A DNA stretch of 14,144 nucleotides from Pseudomonadota bacterium. GTDB lineage: Bacteria; Pseudomonadota; Gammaproteobacteria; Xanthomonadales; Xanthomonadaceae. The position numbers and the translations under genes were made by a program. A model generated the notes under the pieces. The model saw nothing but the letters and a program-made list of their open reading frames with translations. It did not search any database and was not told the origin of the DNA. The stretch lies in the NCBI GenBank assembly GCA_023392975.1, contig JAEWNA010000324.1:1-14144 (forward strand), read 5' to 3'. This document shows, piece by piece, positions 7,554-12,508 of the stretch (the first letter of the stretch is position 1; each line of letters starts with the position of its first letter).

Positions 7554-8747
7554 TCACTCGAACGGCCCGCGCCGCACGATCGCGCCGTCGCGCACATGCC
7601 ACGCGCCCTGCGCCATCACGTCGGCGATGCCGCCGTCGGCATCGAGTGCGACCAGGTCGGCAACGCCGCCCGCTGCGACGACGCCCTTGCCGGCCAGCCG
7701 CAGTAGCCGCGCGACGTTGGACGTGAAGGCCGGCAGCACGGCCTCGAGCGCATGCCCGCGCGCGAGCAGCGTGCGCAGCGCGTCCGCCAGCGCGCGCGAG
7801 GCGCCGACGTCCATGCGGCACAGGCGGCCATCGTGGTCGAAGGTCGGCAGGCAGCCGCCCGCATCGGAACTGATCGTCAGTCGATCCGCCGGCGCGCCCG
7901 CGGCGTGGTAGCGCTCCCAGGCGTCCTCGGCCGACCACGCGTCCTCGTCATCCTCGACCGGGAAGGCGGTGACATCGATCGTGCAGCCACGACCGGCCAG
8001 CGCCAGCGCTTCCTCGAACAGCGCCTTGCGCCGGTTCACATGGGTCGGGTGGAACACGCGCGCGGGCAGTTCGGTTTCGTCCAGCGCGCGACGGACCAGC
8101 TCGAGCCCGCGTACGCCGTCACCGAGGTGCAGATGCAGCACGCCGGCCTTGCCGGTCATCAACCCGGCCACGTGGCATTCGGAGGCGATGCGCACGAATT
8201 CGTCGAACGTCGGCTGGCTGGAACGGTGGTCGCTGATCGCCAGCTCGCCGACGCCAAGGACAGGGTCGAGATAGACGATGTCGCCGCGGACGCTGCCGGT
8301 CAGCGTCACCGGCGGCACGTGGTAACCGCCGCACCAGCAGTGCGCACCGAGGCCCTGCTCGCGCAGCGCGTACGTGGATGCGAGCAGCTCGCCGGGGCTG
8401 CGCGCGAGGTCGTCGGTGCCCAGCACCCCGACCACGCTGGTCACGCCGGCCGCGGTGAACGCGGACAGCGGCACCGGCGGCACCCGCGTCGCGAACCCGC
8501 CCTCGCCGCCACCGCCGGTGACATGGGCGTGGGCGTCGATCAGGCCGGGGATCAGGCGCTTGCCGGCGAGATCGACCGTCTCCAGCCCGGGGATCGACGG
8601 CGCAGGCGTGTCGGCCGCGCCGATCCACAGCACCTTGCCGCCGCCGACCAGCACCTGGCACGGGCCGAGGGCTTCGGGGGCGTAGACGTGGGCGTTGCGG
8701 AGGAGCGTCGAAACCGCGGTGGATCCGGCGGAGAGAGTGTGGGCCAT
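7554..8747 (-). CDS. iadA: Isoaspartyl (beta-aspartyl) dipeptidase, metallo type
   Basis: A 397-residue amidohydrolase-superfamily enzyme (peptidase family M38) that hydrolyses beta-aspartyl dipeptides. Next to cyanophycinase, its natural substrate is most likely beta-Asp-Arg, giving Asp and Arg. By recalled alignment with E. coli IadA the metal ligands are H73 and H75 (DAHAH), H207 (HLHLGD), H236 (HPTHVNR) and D295 (SSDAGG). The bridging carboxylated lysine (K162 in E. coli) aligns with E168 in GVGELAISDHR, a Glu variant also seen in other IadA relatives. The amidohydrolase C-terminal segment (TSNVARLLRLAGKG, then VADLVAL) is intact. I took the ATG at 8747; its ribosome-binding site is weak (GGCGG). 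An internal start nearer the conserved LLRNAHVYAPE block cannot be excluded. It is first in the cyanophycin gene set. Confidence 0.94.
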   Translation of the reverse strand: MAHTLSAGSTAVSTLLRNAHVYAPEALGPCQVLVGGGKVLWIGAADTPAPSIPGLETVDLAGKRLIPGLIDAHAHVTGGGGEGGFATRVPPVPLSAFTAAGVTSVVGVLGTDDLARSPGELLASTYALREQGLGAHCWCGGYHVPPVTLTGSVRGDIVYLDPVLGVGELAISDHRSSQPTFDEFVRIASECHVAGLMTGKAGVLHLHLGDGVRGLELVRRALDETELPARVFHPTHVNRRKALFEEALALAGRGCTIDVTAFPVEDDEDAWSAEDAWERYHAAGAPADRLTISSDAGGCLPTFDHDGRLCRMDVGASRALADALRTLLARGHALEAVLPAFTSNVARLLRLAGKGVVAAGGVADLVALDADGGIADVMAQGAWHVRDGAIVRRGPFE

Positions 8748-8858
8748 CCGCCATTTTAGCGGGTTGGGCCGGCGCGGCGAGGTCCGCGGCTCTGCCGAGG
8801 GGCTGCAGCCGCCCGGCACGGCGATCCGACACCGGGAAACGCAACGATTTCGCAAAAC

Positions 8859-8870
8859 CCGGATATCCGG
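8859..8870. promoter_or_regulatory. 12-bp perfect palindrome CCGGATATCCGG upstream of iadA
   Basis: A fully self-complementary 12-mer 112 nt upstream of the iadA start, within a 198-bp non-coding gap (8748-8945). It may be an operator, but short palindromes arise by chance in GC-rich DNA. I found no convincing promoter pair next to it, and apart from the hairpin at 8902-8930 I see nothing else in this gap. Confidence 0.2.
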
Positions 8871-8901
8871 ACATCGGGGGGGCCTTCCTCGGCGGCGGGA
8901 G

Positions 8902-8930
8902 CCCCTCCCCGCGTTGGACGCGGAGAGGGG
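8902..8930 (-). terminator. Terminator-like hairpin after the secreted-protein gene
   Basis: Arms 8902-8913 and 8919-8930 (12 nt each, one mismatch, 5-nt loop) form a very GC-rich stem beginning 15 nt past the stop codon at 8946. There is no T-tract after it on the minus strand, so it is a weak candidate for an intrinsic terminator or an mRNA 3'-end protecting stem. Confidence 0.4.
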
Positions 8931-8945
8931 TGCCGCCTCATGCGA

Positions 8946-9959
8946 TCAATCGCACTTCGGCCAGCAACCGGTATCCGGCTGACCGGGATTCGGCAAGTCC
9001 GGGCGCGTTTCCGGCTGGGCGGTATCGATCTGCGGCGGGCCCGACGCCATCCCCTCGTAGTCCATGTAGTTCGGATCGATGAGGATGATCGTGCCCTTGC
9101 GGTCCTCGATGTCCTTGGGATCGATCTCGATCGGACTCCAGCCGAACACGGTCAACTGCGTCGCGTTGTGGACACGCTCCCAGGCCTTGAACTGCTCGTC
9201 GGTCGGCTCGCCGTTGCCGGGATCGGCGTCCGGATTGGAGAAGCCGGAGGTCTTCGGCTTGCCGTCGGGCCCTCTGCGGTCGTAGCTGCCGTCCGGTTTG
9301 ATCAGGACCGTATCGCCGGTGTCGAGCTTCACGAACGTGTCGCCGTTCTTGAACTTTTCGTACTCCACCACCTTCGGCCCTTCTTCCGGCGGCGGCGCCC
9401 CGCCATCGTCGCCCTCGCTGATCCAGCTGACGCGGACCCCGCCGACGCGACGCTCCGGCATCTTGGTGTCCTCGTTGAATCCGCGCACGAGCGTGAACCC
9501 TTCGGACTCGATCGAAATGCCGAAGTCCGCGACCTGCGTCGGGTCCAGCCCGAGGTGTTTCACCGCATCCGCGCGGCCCTTGATCGGGAATGCGGCGAGC
9601 GGCGAATCCGGCATGCTCATGCCGAGCTTCTCCAGCGTTTCCTGCAGATCGGGCGGACGCACCACCATCTGGCCCACGCCGAACTCGAAGGTGGGCAGCG
9701 ATTGCGCGCCGATCATCTCGACCATGAGCGGCAGCGGCGGACGACTGGCCGGATCGTGCGGGTCGAAGCCGGCGACCACTTCATCGGCGTCGCTGACGCC
9801 ATCGTCGTCGGAATCGACGACGTTCCACGCGTAGTAGCAGGCCGACACGTCGCACACGCGGATGTGGCGAAGCTGCGGTTCTTCGGCGCGCACGGGGGTT
9901 GCGGCGCAGGCCAGGGCGATCACCGTCGCGATCGCCGAGGCGAGAGTCACTCTCTTCAT
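8946..9959 (-). CDS. Secreted protein of unknown function with one TSP3-like calcium motif
   Basis: A 337-residue protein I do not recognise by family. It starts with a clear signal peptide (KR, hydrophobic core, likely cut after TPVRA at 25), so it should be exported. Residues 49-60 read DSDDDGVSDADE, the pattern of a thrombospondin type 3 / EF-hand-like calcium-binding loop. The middle is acidic and hydrophilic, with a Pro/Glu-rich spacer (GGAPPPEEGP) and a GDTFVKLDTGDTVLIKPDGS stretch suggestive of beta structure. Two cysteine pairs (C36/C41 near the mature N-terminus, C332/C336 at the very C-terminus) could form disulfides. There are no catalytic motifs and no transmembrane segment besides the signal. 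AAGGAG four nt before the ATG at 9959 fixes the start. It appears to be its own transcription unit. Confidence 0.85.
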   Translation of the reverse strand: MKRVTLASAIATVIALACAATPVRAEEPQLRHIRVCDVSACYYAWNVVDSDDDGVSDADEVVAGFDPHDPASRPPLPLMVEMIGAQSLPTFEFGVGQMVVRPPDLQETLEKLGMSMPDSPLAAFPIKGRADAVKHLGLDPTQVADFGISIESEGFTLVRGFNEDTKMPERRVGGVRVSWISEGDDGGAPPPEEGPKVVEYEKFKNGDTFVKLDTGDTVLIKPDGSYDRRGPDGKPKTSGFSNPDADPGNGEPTDEQFKAWERVHNATQLTVFGWSPIEIDPKDIEDRKGTIILIDPNYMDYEGMASGPPQIDTAQPETRPDLPNPGQPDTGCWPKCD

Positions 9960-10242
9960 AAATCTCCTTTGTATTGTCACCAGGTCGGGGCATGGCCCCT
10001 TGCACCGATGCGGCGCATCGGCAGGGCGATCCAACGCCGAATCGGCAATGCGCAGGTCAATGCGGTGCGCATGCGGACCTGGGTCGCGGTTCATCGCATG
10101 CGTCGCGATTCGACCTGTCCCGACGGGTCGTCTTCCTGCGTTTTGGCAATGCGCGACCACGCGGGTGGCATGCGCGCGCGAAATACTTCATTTCCTGGAC
10201 GATTGCGTCTCGTGCGAAAGGAGCGGGATCCGGGAGCGCCGT
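9960..10242. other. Non-coding stretch without identifiable gene
   Basis: Upstream region of the secreted-protein gene. Apart from its ribosome-binding site (9963-9968) I see only small dyads: GGGG-CATGG-CCCC at 9987-9999, and 7-bp arms CGATGCG/CGCATCG at 10006-10020. Open frames here on both strands look like composition artefacts. The segment around 10214-10250 faintly resembles the junction of the downstream tRNA-tail repeats. Confidence 0.5.
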
Positions 10243-10394
10243 CCCTCGCCCTCGTCCTTCGAGTAGCTGCACTGTGCGCATCGGCTTTCCTGCCGCTGGG
10301 TCGAACCGGGCGGACTCGTCCACCCGCTCACCCCGCACGCACGCAAAAGCCCCCTTGCGGAGGCCTTACGTGTCTGGCGGAGAGAGTGGGATTC
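10243..10394 (-). repeat. tRNA-tail tandem repeat, unit 1 (degenerate)
   Basis: This unit aligns over its whole length with 10412-10560 at an offset of 163-169 nt. Shared blocks include GTGCGCATCGGC, CGTCCAC, GCAAAAGCCCCCTTGCGG and GGCCTT. It ends in 20 nt (10375-10394) identical to the 3' end of the tRNA-Ser gene, including the CCA. It also holds a decayed copy of the tRNA terminator (10345-10364). Beyond position 10394 a short sequence similar to the tRNA 5' part (GGATGGCCCGAG on the minus strand) follows, as if the tRNA body had been deleted. Confidence 0.75.
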
Positions 10395-10411
10395 ACTCGG
10401 GCCATCCATGG

Positions 10412-10560
10412 CCCTCGCCCTGCGGGCGGCTGCGCCGTGCGCATCGGCAGTCCTGCCGATGCGTCGAACCCGGGTGGGTTCGTCCACGCACTGCACTCCG
10501 CCACATACGCAAAAGCCCCCTTGCGGGGGCCTTGCGTATGTGGCGGAGAGAGTGGGATTC
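10412..10560 (-). repeat. tRNA-tail tandem repeat, unit 2 (contains the true tRNA 3' end)
   Basis: Second unit of the tandem pair; its right end is the functional tRNA-Ser 3' end (10541-10560). It contains an 11-bp hairpin (CGCATCGGCAG / CTGCCGATGCG, 10440-10463), a small GAACCC/GGGTTC hairpin (10466-10481) and the tRNA terminator. The layout resembles the repeats behind the E. coli tyrT tRNA gene, where each unit also carries a short piece of tRNA 3' end. Confidence 0.75.
10501..10543 (-). terminator. Intrinsic terminator of tRNA-Ser
   Basis: On the minus strand, just after the tRNA, GCCCCC-GCAA-GGGGGC forms a stable tetraloop hairpin (10515-10530) followed by TTTT (10511-10514). An outer pair of 12-bp perfect arms (10501-10512 and 10532-10543) encloses it, and the outer arm includes the tRNA CCA, so the full palindrome overlaps the tRNA 3' end. 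Confidence 0.8.
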
Positions 10561-10630
10561 GAACCCACGGAAGGTTTGACCCTTCGCCGGTTTTCAAGAC
10601 CGGTGCCTTAAACCGCTCGGCCATCTCTCC
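10541..10630 (-). tRNA. tRNA-Ser(UGA): tRNA-Ser (anticodon UGA)
   Basis: A 90-nt class II tRNA with encoded CCA. The acceptor stem GGAGAGA (10624-10630) pairs with TCTCTCC (10545-10551), followed by discriminator G and CCA (10541-10544). The D-arm contains TGGCCGAGCGG. The anticodon stem CCGGT/ACCGG holds loop CTTGAAA, placing anticodon TGA at 10594-10596 (reads UCA). There is a long variable arm (GAAGG/CCTTC) and a T-loop GGTTCGAATCC. It closely resembles E. coli serT. Spurious open frames across it give the familiar tRNA-derived peptide AERFKAPVLKTG. Confidence 0.97.
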
Positions 10631-10650
10631 GTTGTCTGAAGTCCTTCCCT

Positions 10651-10745
10651 GTCATCCCGAACCCGGCTTCATCGGGTGAGGGATCTGCTTTTCGCCGGCG
10701 CATGAAACGCCAAAAAGCAGGTCCCTCGCATTCGCTCGGGATGAC
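10651..10745. repeat. Dispersed palindromic repeat, copy 2
   Basis: A diverged copy of the element at 7443-7520. Outer 10-bp arms GTCATCCCGA (10651-10660) and TCGGGATGAC (10736-10745) pair perfectly. Inner arms 10678-10692 (GAGGGATCTGCTTTT) and 10713-10727 (AAAAGCAGGTCCCTC) pair with one mismatch, and a small GGCG/CGCC stem tops the loop. The left arm holds an extra, unpaired segment (10661-10677). It sits between the tRNA-Ser 5' end and the 3' end of the LysR gene. The remaining 10746-10796 shows nothing identifiable. Confidence 0.8.
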
Positions 10746-10796
10746 ATCCGGAGCGGCGTCGGAGCAATGCGCAGACGCGGTCTGCGCCCCCTGCCC

Positions 10797-11786
10797 TCAC
10801 GCCGGCTCGGCGATTCTAGCGTTCTTTTCCTTGTCCTTTGGCGCGGCCATACCGCCGGGGCAGTTGCGGCACTGGAGGCGCGAGGACTCGAGCAGAGGCG
10901 GCAGTTGTTCGGCGAGGTGGTCGATGAACATGCGCACCGCCGGCAGCAGGCCGCGGCGGGAGGCGAAGACGGCATGGCAGATGCCCATCGGCAGACGCCA
11001 GGACGGCAGCACGACTTCCAGTTCACGGTTGCGGACGGCGTCGGCGCAGATGGTCTCGGGGATCAGGGTGATGCCGAGGCCCTGCTTGGCCAACGCCATG
11101 AGCATGGGGAAGTCGAAGCCGGCGATGCGGGGCTTGAGTTCGATGCGGCGGACTTCGCCGTCCTCGCCCTGCAATTCCCAGCGCTGGCGTGCCTCTTCCT
11201 CGCTCATGCTGAGCGTGGTGTGGGCGGCGAGGTCCTCGGGTTCGCGCGGGCGGCCGGCACGGTCGAGGTAACCGGGGCTGGCGACCAGTAGCTCCTGGAT
11301 CTGGCCGAAGCTGCGCATCACCAGGCTGCCGTCGTCGTCGAGCTTGGCGCGGACGCGGATGGCGACGTCGAAGCCTTCGTTGATCACGTCCACCCGGCGG
11401 TTGCTGACGTGCATCTGCACACGCACCTTCGGGTAGCGGGCGAGGAAATCGGGGAGCAGTTGCGGCATGAGCTGCTGGGCGATGCCGACCGGCACGCTCA
11501 CGCGGACGAGGCCGCGCGGTTCGGCGCTGAGGCGGTCGACCACTTCGCGGGCGGCGCCCGCTTCGGCCAACATCGCCTGCGCATGGCGGTAGACGCTCTG
11601 GCCGACGTCGGTGACCGCGAAGCGGCGGGTCGAGCGCTGCAGCAGGCGCGCGCCGAGATCGGTTTCGAGCTGGCTGATGCGGCGGCTGAGGCGGGATTTC
11701 GGGATGCCCAGCGCGCGTTCGGCGGCGGCGAACCCGGAGTGTTCGACCACCATCGCGAAGTAGTAGAGATCGTTGAGGTCGTTCAT
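10797..11786 (-). CDS. LysR-type transcriptional regulator
   Basis: A 329-residue LysR-family regulator. The N-terminal winged helix-turn-helix spans about residues 1-60 (FAAAERALGIPKSRLSRRIS, then LETDLGARLLQRSTRRFAVTD). The periplasmic-binding-protein-like effector domain covers about 90-300 (LVRVSVPVGIAQQLMPQLLP; GFDVAIRVR; GLGITLIPE). The C-terminal tail after 300 adds a CRNC cysteine pair and a Lys-rich end, longer than the usual ~300 residues. GGGAGG with a 6-nt spacing supports the ATG at 11786. LysR regulators often control a divergent neighbour and themselves; here that neighbour is the ECF sigma gene, but nothing in the sequence proves control of it. The effector is unknown. Confidence 0.92.
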   Translation of the reverse strand: MNDLNDLYYFAMVVEHSGFAAAERALGIPKSRLSRRISQLETDLGARLLQRSTRRFAVTDVGQSVYRHAQAMLAEAGAAREVVDRLSAEPRGLVRVSVPVGIAQQLMPQLLPDFLARYPKVRVQMHVSNRRVDVINEGFDVAIRVRAKLDDDGSLVMRSFGQIQELLVASPGYLDRAGRPREPEDLAAHTTLSMSEEEARQRWELQGEDGEVRRIELKPRIAGFDFPMLMALAKQGLGITLIPETICADAVRNRELEVVLPSWRLPMGICHAVFASRRGLLPAVRMFIDHLAEQLPPLLESSRLQCRNCPGGMAAPKDKEKNARIAEPA

Positions 11787-11804
11787 GGCGTGCCTCCCGG
11801 AGAT

Positions 11805-11818
11805 TTCCAGACATGGAA
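11805..11818. promoter_or_regulatory. Candidate LysR-type operator TTCCA-N4-TGGAA
   Basis: A perfect 5-bp inverted repeat with a 4-nt centre, 19 nt upstream of the LysR start codon. It satisfies the T-N11-A pattern of LysR-family binding sites (T11806 to A11818) and lies between the LysR start and the candidate sigma-gene promoter. An autoregulatory site is plausible but untested. Confidence 0.4.
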
Positions 11819-11830
11819 CGATGGGCGCGA

Positions 11831-11859
11831 TTGAAGCAGGTTTATCGCACCCATGCAAT
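11831..11859 (+). promoter_or_regulatory. Candidate sigma-70 promoter for the ECF sigma gene, with a reverse-strand mirror
   Basis: TTGAAG (11831-11836) and TGCAAT (11854-11859) are exactly 17 nt apart, each matching consensus at 4/6 positions, 88 nt before the ATG at 11948. On the opposite strand the same two boxes read TTGCAT and TTCAAT at the same 17-nt spacing, so the element could also drive the divergent LysR gene. Confidence 0.35.
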
Positions 11860-11947
11860 GCAGGAACCGGCGATCTGGCCGCTCCGCGGCGCTTTTCCCG
11901 GTGGATCGTCGACAGCCCCGCCCGGCGTGCCCCACCGGAGACTCCAG

Positions 11948-12508
11948 ATGGCCAGCGAGATCACCCAACTGCTGCGGCGGCACCACGCCGGCGACCGCGA
12001 GGCCTTCGACCGCATGGTGCCGATGGTCTACGACCGGCTGCGCGCGATCGCCCATCGCCAGCTCGGCGCCCAGATGCGACGCGGGCCGCTGCTCGACACC
12101 ACCAGCCTGGTCCAGGAGACCTACCTGCGGCTGGTCGGCGAGCACGACGTGGACTGGCGCGACCGCGGCCATTTCTTCGCAGTCTGCGCCCGGGCGATGC
12201 GCCGGGTGCTGGTCGACGACGCCCGCCGCCGGCTCGCGGCCAAGCGCGGCGGCGACTGGGTCGAGGTGCCGCTGGACACCCGCATCCCGGCCGCGGAGCA
12301 CGCGCCGGAACGGCTGCTGGCCATCGACGAGGCGCTGTCGCGGCTGGCGGTGTTCAACCCGCGGCTGGCGCAACTGGTGGAATGCCGCTACTTCGCCGGG
12401 ATGACCGAGGACGAGACCGCCGAGGCGATGGAGACGTCGCTGCGCACCGTGCAGCGCGACTGGATGCGCGCCCGGGCCTGGCTGCTGAAGTTCCTCGAAG
12501 CCTCGTGA
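11948..12508 (+). CDS. ECF RNA polymerase sigma factor, kinase-linked type
   Basis: A 186-residue ECF sigma factor. Region 2 covers about residues 15-95 (LVQETYLRLV; HFFAVCARAMRRVLVDDARRR). Region 4 covers about 122-182 (LAIDEALSRL; LVECRYFAGMTEDETAEAM; TVQRDWMRARAWL). It resembles the Sigma70_ECF/TIGR02999-like group whose genes sit next to Ser/Thr kinases. Where classical ECF factors carry an acidic DAED-like motif before LVQE, this protein has D50-T51-T52-S53. In Vibrio EcfP, a sigma factor of this kind, phosphorylation of a threonine by kinase PknT supplies the missing negative charge; the same mechanism is inferred here. There is no anti-sigma gene. The ATG at 11948 follows GGAGA at a 6-nt spacing. 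Its stop overlaps the kinase start (GTGA), indicating translational coupling. Confidence 0.92.
   Translation: MASEITQLLRRHHAGDREAFDRMVPMVYDRLRAIAHRQLGAQMRRGPLLDTTSLVQETYLRLVGEHDVDWRDRGHFFAVCARAMRRVLVDDARRRLAAKRGGDWVEVPLDTRIPAAEHAPERLLAIDEALSRLAVFNPRLAQLVECRYFAGMTEDETAEAMETSLRTVQRDWMRARAWLLKFLEAS

Noticed and set aside
10188..10624. Open frames overlapping tRNA-Ser with products such as AERFKAPVLKTG or SNPTLSA
   Set aside because: These are the familiar false peptides from translating tRNA genes and their 3' tails; they cover the tRNA, its terminator and the repeats.
11409..11834. Plus-strand open frame opposite the LysR gene
   Set aside because: It is antisense to conserved LysR codons and its product is compositionally biased with no recognisable motif.
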